From: Aquilaria yunnanensis
Lineage: Eukaryota; Streptophyta; Magnoliopsida; Malvales; Thymelaeaceae
Direction: 5' to 3'
DNA: 64,000 bases
NCBI GenBank assembly: GCA_039654915.1
Contig: CM077593.1
Location: 61,448,501-61,512,500, forward strand
The notes beneath the pieces were generated by a model. It was not told the origin of the DNA. It was given only the letters and a program-made list of their open reading frames with translations, and ran no database searches. Both the position numbers and the translations under genes were made by a program. This document shows positions 35,002 to 45,907 of the stretch, piece after piece. The stretch's first letter is position 1. Each line of letters starts with the position of its first letter.

Positions 35002-35249
35002 CCTACTCCGTCATAGTCTTCTTTTGCTTCTGCTTTTGCTTTCCTTCTGCTCTCAGCTGCTTTTGTGTTTTCTCTTGTTTGTTCCGGCGGTGCTTTTGAC
35101 GGAGTGTTTTTCCGGCAACTTTTTCGCAACGGCGGCTTCAAACCCAGATTTCGGCAAAACGTTCGGTGGGTTTTGATTCCCTTTCTGTGCTTTTTCAAAG
35201 CTTTTCCGAACTCGTTTTTTCTTCCCCGAAGTCCCTTTTTTCTTTGAAA

Positions 35250-36299
35250 ATGTCTTCGTCAACTCTTCTTTCACCGGCTTTCCCTGTGCCCGAGAGCTGG
35301 CAACCCCTTACTCAGCACCTTTGCTGTTCTACTTCAGAAAAATTGGAGAAGTTGACCAAAAAAATTTTTCTTCCTTCTTACGTCACCACCAGGCTTCCTG
35401 GCCCTCAAACACTCTGCTTTATGAACGCCCAGGACGAGGTTACCATTTTTCGTGCCCAACTGAAGGCCGGACTTCGGTATCCTCCTTCGAAGGTGATTTG
35501 CGACTTCTGTAAATTTCATGGCATTGCCGTAAATCAACTTCCCCCGAACTCGTACTGCTACTTCAACGCCTTCCTTTGTATGTGCGGCGTTTTCAAAATA
35601 AAACCCCACTTTGTCCTTTTTATGCAGTACTACAAGCTCTATTTGGTCCCGAAGGGTGGCTTTTACTTTATGCTACCTTGGGGATCGGGGAGCAAAAAGT
35701 TTATGTTCACCTTCGCTACCAAGGATAGTTGGAGAGGGTGGCAAAGAAAATTTTTCTTTCTGAAGATGGAGGAGGCCTGGTCATACGTTCCGACCAAGTG
35801 GGTGCAGGGAAAGCTGGAGACTGATGTCGTAGACCCAAAGAGGCTGCTGACCCATGAGTTGGCGGCCAGATTTGCGGACTTCGACAGACAGATCCGGGCT
35901 GTTTCTGACTGGGATTCCGAGGTCCCTTTGTGCTCCCTCTACCCCTTCCCCATCATGTGGAGGCTAATGACCGAAAAGGTCCTTCGGGAGCTAGGGGTGG
36001 TGAAGGAGCACGAGACGGACCTCGAGATGCCAGTTCTTGCTATCGAAGGGAAGGATTCCTGGCTCGTAAAACTCCTTCGGAAGGAGGTCACTTACGAGAC
36101 CTTTTGTGAGCGTAAGTTTCTTCAAAGTTCTTTTTGTTAAAGGCATGCCTTAGACTCACACTGATGTTTTCCTTTTGTTTCAGAGATGGCCGAGGATTCT
36201 GCCGCTTATTACAGGTCCCTCTTTCTTGGTCAAGCCGAGAAGGGGGAGCAGACAAAAAAGGCCGCCTCCCGAAGGCGCAAAATGACTGCTGGCAGTTGA
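35250..36299 (+). CDS. Truncated antisense extra ORF of the deleted Tat element, 2 exons, 325 aa
   Basis: The exons are 35250-36111 and 36184-36299; the intron has GTAAGT and TTTCAG borders and phase 1, exactly as in the intact copy. Exon 1 is open and closely similar to the gypsy-type transposon domain of the intact gene (for example ITNQLPPNSYCYF-like and GWQRKFFFLK blocks). Exon 2 matches for about 35 codons, up to the ARG-rich SRRRK stretch, then crosses the deletion junction at about 36291-36295 into reversed RT sequence and stops at TGA 36297-36299. The coiled-coil half is lost. Preservation of the first exon may be chance or may mean the N-terminal part alone is useful. Confidence 0.75.
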
Positions 36300-38866
36300 A
36301 TCCACCAATTGGTCTATTGGTGGAAGAGGGTATGAATCTTTTGGGCAAACATCGTTCAAGTTTCTAAAGTCGATGCACATTCGGAGCTTATTGCTCCCTT
36401 CTTTTGTTGCAATAACCACATTGCTTAACCGTTCAGGATACTTGACCTCCCTGTTATATCTGCGTCCAGTAAGCACTGTACTTCGGTTTTGACGAAGTTA
36501 TTTTTATGGACTGAGATGCCCCGTTTCTTTTGCCGGACAGGTTTTGCTTCCGGACTTACTTTAAGGCTATGTTGTATTATGCGAGGGTCTACTCCTGGCA
36601 TATCATTTGGCGAGTAGGCAAATAAGTTTTTATTCATCAGTAGAAAGGATACAAGTATTTTCTTGTCACCTTCGGCCAAGTTTTTCCCTATTCGGGTATT
36701 TCGGCCTGGGACAAGTTCCACTTCTTCCACTTCCATTTCTACCTTCGCAGGGTCTTCTGCCTCTCCCTCTTTTGGCTTTCCGTCTGGGAAAGCCTCTGCC
36801 TCTATGGTTTGTGCAGAGTTGGTTGCTGGAGCTTTTCGCGCCTTGACGAACACCCTCCTTACTTCGCCCTGATCGATGAAGATTTCTGCATCTCCATCCT
36901 TGGTAGCAAAAGTGACAATTAGGTACTTTACATCAGGGCGAATGTGCAAATTTCCTTGTGTTTGTCTTCCAAGGATGGCGTTGTATGATGAAGGAACATC
37001 CATGACGATGAACCTTGCCATTGTGGAGGCAAACAGTTCGTCTGCCCCATTAACCGAGGTCCCTTTCATCATCAGGGGGAGGTCAATCCATCCGAGGACC
37101 GGCAGTTCGGATGGTCCTACCCCGAAAGTGGGCGAAGTGATAGGCTTGAGATCGGTGCTGGATATGCCCAAGCTCGGCAGCAGATGCAAGAACAGAATGT
37201 CAGCGTTTGATCCATCGTCAAGCAACACTCTCTTGACGTCCCAATTTCCTATCCTCGCCATGACTAACAGCGGATCATCATGAGGGAAAATGATGGTGGA
37301 ACCATCTTTGCGGGTCAGCTTCCTCGACGGACTTTGATATTCCATAACTGCTATTTCTCTGGCCTTCCTCTTTCTCTGCGAGGAAGGGAGTCCTGTCGTG
37401 ATTGTTTGTATTCTTCCCGCTGGAGGTGGCGGGCGCCTTTTTGGACTTCGGTTCCTTCGTCTATCGGAGTCGTAATCCTCGTCTTCGGCCTTTCCTTCTT
37501 CCTCCCTCCTTTCTTTCGGAGAAGGCATTCGCAGATACCGCCGAAGTTGGCCCTGCTTTATCAGTGACTCTATATATTTTTTCAATTGGAAGCAGTCTTC
37601 CGTGTCATGGCCATGGTCGCGGTGGAACTGGCAGAACTTTTTCAGGTTCTTTTTATTCTCAGCGGTCATGGCCCTCGGCCGCTGAATCTAGGTCCCCTGT
37701 CTCTCCATCGTCATGAGGATGTTGGTCCTCGTGGTATTCAGGGGTGTGAAGGCTAAGGCTTTCTTTCCTTTAAACCTTCGAGGTTGTCCTGCCTGTTCTG
37801 CCGGATACCTCGTTTGCTGGCTAGACCCTCCAGAACGGATATGCTCAGACTTCGGTCCGGCCATTCTCAGCTCCTTGGCTGTCATGTGCTATTCAACCTT
37901 TCGGTAAAATTCTCCTAGCGTGTCCGAGGGATCCTTGGAGAACTCGTAGAAGAGCTGTGAGTCCCACCGAAGGTCCCGCGTCATGGCGAGGATGCGTATT
38001 TTATGCCGAAAGTCTGGGACACTTAGGGCCTCTCTGTTGAACCTTTCGACATAATCGCGAATGGTTTCTCCATTCCTCTGCGCTATGTCGAACATCTGGA
38101 CGTGCATCTTTGCCATCGTCCTGCTTCAAATGAATTGTTGGGTGAAGGCGGTGGATAGTTCCTGAAACTCCCTGATGGTTCCGGGAGCCAATGAGTTGTA
38201 CCACACTGTTGCTGACCCTGTGAGGGTGACCTCAAAGCACTTGCATAGGGTGGCATCATCAGCACCATGCAACACCATGCTGCGTTTGTACTTCGTCAGA
38301 TGGGCCTGTGGATCAGTCCGGCCATCATAAGTTTCTAGCCGAGGTACCCGGAAGTCACTCGGCATGGCCGCTTCGACCACCATTCGGGTGAACGGCGATT
38401 CATCCCCAACAAAAGTGTCAGATAGCCTAGCCCAGACTGGTTTCCGAGCTACCTGTTTCTCTACTCTCTCCAACCTTGTCAAGAATTTCTCCATGAGGAG
38501 CGTGCCACTGGGCCCTTCGTCCTGGTGCTCTGGGAAGGGTGACTGTCGGTGCCTCTTTGTTGACTAACTTCGGACCCGAGGGGATGGTGACCTCGCCTCG
38601 AGTGACGAGCTCCGTTGGCGAGGAGTCTTTGGCCGCTCGTACCCCCTTCGCCTCGCAGGCCGTGCGCCGAGGGGTATATTTTCTGAGGAGGATTCATCGC
38701 GCGAGTCCCCACTCCCCGAACTCCGATAGATTGACTTCGGGCTTTTCTCCTGATGGCGTACTGGCGAGGGGGGCCTTTGGGCCTGAGTCGGTTGCAGCCA
38801 CCTTTGGTCTATTTGCTGTGTCACCTCAGCTACAATAGAACACTGGAAGTCGCGTAGAAAGCTCAT
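36294..38866 (-). pseudogene. gag-pol: gag-protease with start of RT, Tat lineage, broken
   Basis: A single minus-strand frame from about ATG 38866 carries a retrotransposon gag domain (38.5-37.9 kb), a C-x2-H-x4-H-x4-C zinc knuckle (about 37633-37594) and an aspartic protease with DDGSNAD at about 37219. It continues into the RT start (CIDFRNLND) and ends at the deletion point near 36296. In-frame stops lie at 38564-38566, 38126-38128, 37889-37891 and 37688-37690, and there is a frameshift at 36425-36476. The RT portion matches the left edge of the window closely. Confidence 0.88.
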
Positions 38867-39012
38867 GGTTATGACTAGAGGACGCTCTTCCTTAGGCGAG
38901 GAAGTCCCTGGTATGGTTTGCTCAGTGGCCGTTTGGACTTCAAGCGCGGATGGGGACTTCGGAAGTCCCTTGTCCTTAGAACGCCGAGTCTCCACAACGG
39001 CGACCTGAGGGT

Positions 39013-39034
39013 GGTTTCCCACAGACGGCGCCAA
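39013..39034 (-). other. Primer-binding site of the deleted Tat element
   Basis: The minus strand reads TGGCGCCGTCTGTGGGAAAC two bases after the 5' LTR end. A TGG start is expected for pairing with a tRNA 3' CCA end. The tRNA species was not assigned. Confidence 0.7.
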
Positions 39035-39036
39035 AT

Positions 39037-39877
39037 GATGCCCAGCAGCATCTTCATCATGTGACATTGTGACTTCGGGAGGGGCTTCCTGAGAGGGAGA
39101 ACGTCTGGTGCAAAGGTTTCCCAAAGGAGCGTGCCTGAAATGATCAGAGAAGAGGGTTCCGGGGAAGAGCCTTCGATGCCCATGTCAGTGTCCTGAGAGG
39201 AGATAGGGGAGAAACACTAAGAGGTTAGATGGCCTTGCCTGTGTGTGTGCTTTTTCAGGGAGAGAGGGTCTGATCCTTTGCCAAGTTCTGTTTCCTGGTA
39301 TTTATAGAGGTGCCTAGCCCGTTCAGATCGTAACACGTGTTCGGTTGGATGAGATCCGTATTTCCGAGCGTAGGGGGCAGGTAGCTGTTTTGTAGGCTCC
39401 TCGGGTCTGAGACCGAGACAGGTCGTGATAGGACTTGGATGGCGTCGGCGCGTCAGACCGCCGTTCCAGGCGGTGTGTAGCGCCTGTGGGCGACATGTCA
39501 GAGGCTTCTTAAATGCTCCTGCCGTATTCCCGAGATCCTCTTGGCGATGTCGTCCTTTGGTACGGACGTCCTTCTTCAGGAGACGTACCTACAGTTCGGG
39601 GAGTTCCCTGGTTCGAGGGTATCGCCTTTGGGGGGATTCTTGTCCTGCTTGGGATAGCTGGACCTTCGCCTCCGAAGGCGATCCGTTTGGTCCCCCGAAA
39701 GAGCCGGTAACGTCCTTGAAGTCCCTGGCGTATTAGCCGAAATCCCGAGTTCGAGGCGTCTTGGCTTCGCTCCTTCCGAGGTCAATGACAGTGCCTCTTT
39801 CGGCTGACATTAGGCTCTCCGACTATATTTTTGGCAGGAGGTGTGTACTGAGAGGAATGGTAGCCCTTCCGCTATCA
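39037..39877 (-). mobile_element. 5' LTR of the deleted Tat element (841 bp)
   Basis: It is the pair of 33703-34566. On the minus strand it starts TGATAGCGG at 39877 and ends GGGCATCA at 39037. A TATAAATA box (plus 39299-39306) is the element promoter. Confidence 0.9.
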
Positions 39878-39882
39878 GCTTC

Positions 39883-41250
39883 TCTTTAATAACTGAAGTT
39901 TTTTTGTTAGATTTTCTTTTTAATTAACATTTCTTTTATTGTTTACTAATTTTTTATTATTATGAAGTTTCATATTTTGTTGGATCTCTGGGAAAGGAAC
40001 AGAGACCTTCAACACAGGAAAAGGACAGGAACAGTTTGGCCAAGATCTTTTTTTTAGAGGAAGTTTGCCGGGAAGCAATGGCTTGCGTCTATTAATTTTT
40101 CCTCGAAGATTTGCAACTTAGTGGCTTCTTTGAGCTACTCAAAATTCGCTCAGTAAGCTTCTAATCCATAGCTTGAAGTGCTACAAGTTCAGTGGCGTGG
40201 TTTCTAACTCGACTTTCTCACCTTCCTCAAGGTTCTTTTCCTCTCGCACAACTGCTTTGACGGCCACGTCCCGGCTTCCCTCGACTCGCTATTTTTTATT
40301 GTAGAAATTCATCATTCAACATGTAGCTGCTTTTACCAGAATCTAGTTATGGTTCAAATTCTGCATCTTTTGCTCCATACAGAGCACGAAAACAAATAGT
40401 GGGAGATATGAAACTGCATAGGCTAAAAGATTGAAGGATTTGAATTTATATAGCAAAGATTCTGGAAGTTGATTGATCAATTTTGTTTCTCTTTGACTGC
40501 TAATGTGGCATTTTGAGGCAACCGATTCAACCAATGAGTGACCTATTACGTTTACTAAACTTATTCAGTAACCATTTAGTTGTCAATCCTTGTCATCAAC
40601 TTCGGAAAGGCTTTTTGGTGACTGATAGGCATCCGAACAAATTCAGCCACCACTTTCAATCGGGATTCTACATCCTTGCTTTAAAAATTCGTGCATTTTA
40701 GAAATTCTATACCTTTAGGTCTATTGGTCGCATACTAGCCAATACAATATGTCGTTCGGAAACCTTTTAGTTCAATTCAACAATAATATTCGAAGGATGC
40801 AAATGCTCTTGACATGCATTACAAGTGGATTTTCGTGTTTATTTTCGTTTAAATAAATATTTAATTAGTACAATTTAGAACAGTAGTAAGGTTACAAAAC
40901 TTATTAAGGAGATAATCATTTTATGTTTTAAGTTACAAAAATACACCTAACTTGAATAAATGAATGTATGGGCCAATATATAATATCATAAAGCCTATAG
41001 TATATTTAAAATATATACATTCGATTCGGTTCCACCTTAGGTTGCTTGCACATGGAATCGGAATCAACTAGAGAACGATAAGTTTTTCAATAAGTGGAAC
41101 CAACCCTCAACCCATCATCAATTTACTTCTTCCCAAAATAATATAATAAAATAGTTCTTCAACTATTACATATAACTTATTTAAGACAGTGGGTTCCAAA
41201 CATTACAAAAATCACCATAAAATGATTCATGGCTTTTGGTTAGCTTTTCT

Positions 41251-41286
<36 letters not shown>

Positions 41287-42049
41287 GTATTAGAACTATA
41301 TATTAATTGCCAACTTGACTATTGTTTATAAACAATACATTTTTTTGTTTTGCTTTTTTCTAGGTAACAATCTAATCCACATTCTAGTCCCTGCATATTT
41401 CCTTTCTTTTGTTTTAGCCACTGACGCATCTGATGATCAAGTCTTGAGATACTTGATTTACTATTCATGAATAATATTTGTTTTTCTTTTTCCTAAGTAA
41501 TGGTCTAACCTCTTCCAGCACCTGCAGAGTTCCTTTCTTTCATTTTGCCCCCTAAATTATTCCATCTCAATATTAAGCCTTGAGAGACCATACAAAGGTA
41601 GTGGTGGGGTTTATAGATCTGCAAGTTTGGGGACTGCCGTAGTTACCAAAGAGGAAACAAAAAAAAAGTACAAGGAATTTCTCCAATTTTTTTGTTTCAC
41701 ACTTTTTTTTCTTAAAAATAATCTATTTCAGTCCCGGAGTTATCAATCTTTCTCATTTTAGTGTCTAAATTCTCTATGCTTGCCATTTCACTAATTTTTC
41801 CCTTTTTTTTTTTAATTTTTTTCTCTTTATTATATGTTAAACCTTACTACCTATATAGTATTTCCATTTTGTCTTTTTATTTCAAAATTTTTCTTTGACT
41901 TTTGTGACAATTCTTAACCATTACTTTTTATATGAAGGTTATTTCTATCTTCCAAGGGAAAACTTTGGCCATTACAACTTGTTTGATTTTGACCACGATT
42001 TGGATTGTTCTCAGACGTTGCTTTGACTTTTTGGTTAAACCCGGAACTC
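39883..42049. other. AT-rich intergenic stretch with (AT)n microsatellite, no gene seen
   Basis: A perfect AT dinucleotide run of about 30 bp lies at 41252-41281. Open frames are short and have no recognisable domain. Confidence 0.6.
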
Positions 42050-42054
42050 ATACC

Positions 42055-44415
42055 TGTTGACACCCAATTTCGTCCGACTATTAAAAAAATTAATTAATTA
42101 AAAATTATTAACTAAAAAAAATTAATTTAACAAAAATAATATATTATTAGTTTAATGGGGGACATTTTTGTCATATGGTGTTAGTTAAAATATATATATA
42201 GGTATACATATATATCTGTATGTGTGTATTAGAAATATTAATTAATTATTAATTATTTCTTAACTAATTATTAATTAATTAAAAAAAATTAAAAATTAAA
42301 ATTAAAAACAGAAAATTCCTCCCCCAGCTGAGCCTTCCTGGGGAAAGGCTGGGATATTTTTAGAAGGATCTAGGCCTCTATCATTGGAGATAAAATCTTA
42401 TCTTCTCTCCCTCTCACGGGGGCACAACGGGAGCTCTCTTTCTTCCTCCCGACCTCACTCTCCCATTAAAAAATAAAAAAAAAACTCTCTTCCCTCTCCC
42501 TGAACCAACTCCCTCTCTCTCTACAGAGCTCGCCTGCTCTCGGTTTTTTTTTTTTCTCTTCTCTCAAACCCGACGTTTCTGGCCATCCACCTCGCCGCCC
42601 AAGTCACGTCTTCCCTGCCAGTCAAGCCTTCCAAGCCCTCGCGCCTCCTCTGCTGTCCGTTCGCGCCCGATCGCATCACTCCAGGCCATCCTCCATCGCA
42701 CGTCTCGGCCATCGCCTGGCTCCTGCTGCGTCGCCCAACCCGTCGCATCGCCCAACTCCCTCTTTCTCACCGGAATTTTACTCTCTCCATGTTCGCCGTC
42801 ATACCCTGAGGCCATCATCGTCGTGCTCCCATCAGAGCTCATCTCCAGCCGCCGCACGTTCTCCTTGAAGCCGTCCTCCGTCCCTTGCCCCGCTTCCGTT
42901 CACGCCCCCTCCCACTCTAGCCTCCTTTCCCGTCGTAGTCGTTGTCTGACGCATCATCGTTCGTCTCCGTCGCAACGCCACCGTCGCCTCCAGCCACCTC
43001 CCCCTGTGCTCCTTTGCTGCTGTGCAACAGAGGAAGAAGAAGACGCGTTTTTGCGATTTGACCAAGTCAAAATTTAAAAATTTGGAGTAAAATTCTCATT
43101 TAATCCTTAGTAATCTTTATTTATCCATCCAAGTTACTAACTTATTTTATCTTGCAGATCAATCACTGTCAACATTTTTTTTTTCTTTTTTTTTTTTATG
43201 GTTTGGCCGTGCATCAATTTAATTAATAAATTCACATAGGAATACAAGTTAGGGTGTCTATTTTTATTTTATTTTATTTTATCTTAAAATCTTTTTAATT
43301 TTAATTGAATCTATTTGATGCGTTTAAAAGATCAATTTTTGAGAATTCATTCTATGTAAAATCACAGGATTAAGAAGAAAGTGACAGCATTTGTTTATTT
43401 TCCTGGTTTAATTTTTTGAGCTCTCCTCCTTGGATATTGTTTGTTTTATTAAAATCTGCACATGAGATTGTATATAACCTTGATTTTGGATTGAAATCGG
43501 CATGATATCTGTTTGAATTGAAAAGAGCGCTTCTCTGGCTGAAGGTCACAGAGAACGAATTGGAGAAGATGACTTGAGATGGCATTTACTTAACTTTTGG
43601 ATCAATAACAAAAATGGGTCCTCTAGATTACCTTTGTGATAAATTAGGCCCTAATTTTTTGGTCATTTATAGCCTAAATAATTACTAAATTGTTTGTTGG
43701 CCATGAAACTTTTCTACTTTATGTATTTCGATCATTGACTTACTTATTTGCTTTTGTTCGTTGATTAATGACGTAAATTAATTTAAGAAGTAATATTAAG
43801 CATAATTGGATCAGATAGACTTTTTCTTAATAGTTAATCTAAAATTAGTTTGAATATAATAAAAAAAATCACATTTAGGAAAATCCAGTTTGCGTGTACC
43901 GTTTATTAATTAATTAAATAATTAAATTTAAATTAATTTTCATATCCGGATGATCCGGCAGGATCTACGGTTTGGAAAATATTAACTTTTAAAATAAATA
44001 AATTAAATAAAAAGATAAAAATCCATATTTTTACGATATGGATTAAAATTTCACCAAATTCCGTGTCCAAATGACTCGGCAGAGTCCATGGTTCGGAATC
44101 AAAATCTTCCGTGTCCAAATGACTCGGTAGAGTCCATGGTTCGAAAGTATAAAATTCTATACAAATTAACTTAAAAATCCACATTTCGACTAATTCAGTT
44201 AAAATTTCTAATTTTGAAAATTAACTGAAAATTATTTAAAAGCAAAGTAAAACAAAATTAAAATCAACTAAGGTACCAATTTTGGGCGCTATAACAATAT
44301 TGTTTTAGCGTAACCGTACTCCCGATCCCCGAACTCTCGCAGACCAATTTTAAGGTGACCAATCGACCTAGGTAAACGGATTGGTGGCGACTCCAGAAAA
44401 CCCGACGTTGCCACA
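42055..44415 (+). mobile_element. 5' LTR of the 16.2-kb element (2361 bp)
   Basis: It is AT-rich except for a C-rich block at about 42490-43070 that has a start-free coding look but different weak frames on both strands. Near its end a 47-bp direct repeat (TTCCGTGTCCAAATGACTCGG) occurs twice (44060-44150), with a weaker third copy at about 43943. TGGCGACTCC at 44391-44400 echoes the primer-binding site just downstream. Confidence 0.93.
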
Positions 44416-44418
44416 GCT

Positions 44419-44438
44419 TGGCGACTCCGCTGGGGACC
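44419..44438 (+). other. Primer-binding site of the 16.2-kb element
   Basis: TGGCGACTCCGCTGGGGAC lies three bases after the LTR end. The same 19 bases follow the LTR of the gypsy element at 60566. The tRNA was not assigned. Confidence 0.8.
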
Positions 44439-44738
44439 CTGGTTAGTGAGTCAAGCCTAAAAGTTGATTTATTTTGTTCTGTTTTGTTTATTTTTATGTG
44501 GATTTATATGTTATATTTACTTATTCTAAACATGCATAATGCATTCACAAAATGAAGCTCTATACCCGAGCTTCCTCAAATCGAACACAATTCTTTCTAA
44601 GCGGAATTGGTGTTGTTGTCCTTGTGAGGCCATGGTCTCCAAGCCTTCACCGGTTTCAAAGTAGCAAAGTAGTGTATTGCCTCCTGAGACGGTTAGTCTC
44701 TGCATGGGCCCACGAAAAGCTATGACTCGAATTAATCC

Positions 44739-44797
44739 ATTCCTTACATTAACCCTAGAGGGTAAGGAATCGGGCCGTCACTATGATTTAGTGACGG
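44739..44797 (+). other. Two consecutive perfect stem-loops in the leader
   Basis: Stem 1 pairs ATTCCTTAC (44739-44747) with GTAAGGAAT (44762-44770), with CCCT/AGGG inside. Stem 2 pairs CCGTCACTA (44775-44783) with TAGTGACGG (44789-44797) around a 5-nt loop. The position, 300 nt after the primer-binding site, fits an RNA packaging or dimerisation signal; that role is inferred. Confidence 0.55.
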
Positions 44798-45407
44798 GAT
44801 TCGGGAACTATCCCTTGCCTTTTTGATAAACCACCTTATGCATATAGAACTCCCCACTTAACCATAGAACTGACCATAGAATTTCTACCACTTTACCAAC
44901 GCCATAAGCATATCCTTGTTATGTTGTGTTGTTACTCTACACTTTTCTTCGTATGGTTTTAACTTGTTTATCCATAATACTTCATGAGTTGTTAATTACT
45001 ATTTAACTTGTTAATAACCTTATTTTTCTTTTGTTATACTTCCGTTCTGTGCAATTATTCTTCATGCATCAAAACCACGCATCAAATTATGCTAACTTTT
45101 TGGTTTTTTTAATAATAACTAGAAGTCTTGAAGTTTCACAATAGTTGATAATCAAGCTCACTCATTGCATACATCCATTACATCAATCACATGCATATAA
45201 AATTTGATAAAAATAATCTCATTGCATGTATTCCATTACATCAATCACGTGCATATAAATTTTGATAAAAAAACATAATCTCATTATGTATTGCATGCAT
45301 CCATTGCATCAATCATATACATGTAAAATCTAATAAAATGAATCTCACTTTAAAAAGGTAAAATTGGACCTCAACACCGATATCCAACTCGGCTCCAAAC
45401 AAGACTA

Positions 45408-45900
45408 ATGGCAGAACAAACCGAAGGACGTCTCATAGATATAGAGTCCAAGATAGAAAATATGGCCGGAGCAATTCCCTCCTCATTACACCAAAAAATG
45501 AAATTCATTTTTGAAGGAAAGTTAATCACAGTCTTTGCTGAAGAAGGCATTCTGCTATCATTTATATCAATAGTAGTAAAGACCAAGTGACCTTCTCTTC
45601 CAAGTTGGTGTGACCCAAATCCCAAATGTAACTGAAAATTCTGTCATATTGAAACTCAAGGTCCAACAGTTGGTCGAGTCCAAGTTGCTAGGCCCGATGT
45701 GATTGGTAATTGAAAGTGAAGATTTTGAGCTGGAATTACATTAATTTTGGAAGGGCTCCAAGTCAGATCTGACCTAATAGTCCGCACACACTTTTGAATG
45801 ACAGGGAATCCTTTGAATAAACTTGTATCTTTGAAAGCTTGCAAAAGTAATCTAATAGTAAAACTCTCCTAGATTTAGTCCAGAATCTGGGGTGTAGTCT
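45408..45900 (+). pseudogene. Degenerate gag/protease-like remnant
   Basis: A 60-codon frame from ATG 45408 starts like a gag (MAEQTEGRLIDIE) and then reads PSSLHQKMKFIFEGKLITV. This resembles the sequence around the protease of Tat/Ogre-type gypsy polyproteins, as if the middle of gag had been deleted. It stops at 45588-45590, and recognisable amino acids continue with stops to about 45.9 kb. Without a search this assignment is only moderate. It is the only trace of retroviral-type coding sequence in the element. Confidence 0.45.
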
Positions 45901-45907
45901 TTGTTAA

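Larger units (their letters stand above)
33703..39877 (-). mobile_element. Internally deleted Tat-lineage gypsy element, complete with TSD
   Basis: LTRs at 39037-39877 (5') and 33703-34566 (3') have TG...CA ends, and GCTTC is duplicated at 33698-33702 and 39878-39882. In element orientation the order is 5' LTR, primer-binding site, gag-protease, the first residues of RT, then directly exon 2 and exon 1 of the antisense gene, polypurine tract and 3' LTR. Compared with the copy at 1-7522, about 4.6 kb from RT to antisense exon 2 is missing. LTRs differ at about 47 sites by eye (about 5-6%, mostly transitions) plus a 23-bp gap, so the insertion is older than the 42-58 kb element. Confidence 0.92.

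Noticed and set aside
42521..43077. Open frames on both strands in the C-rich LTR block (also 56273-56886)
   Set aside because: Frames exist on both strands with no domain, follow C-rich composition, and lie in an LTR.
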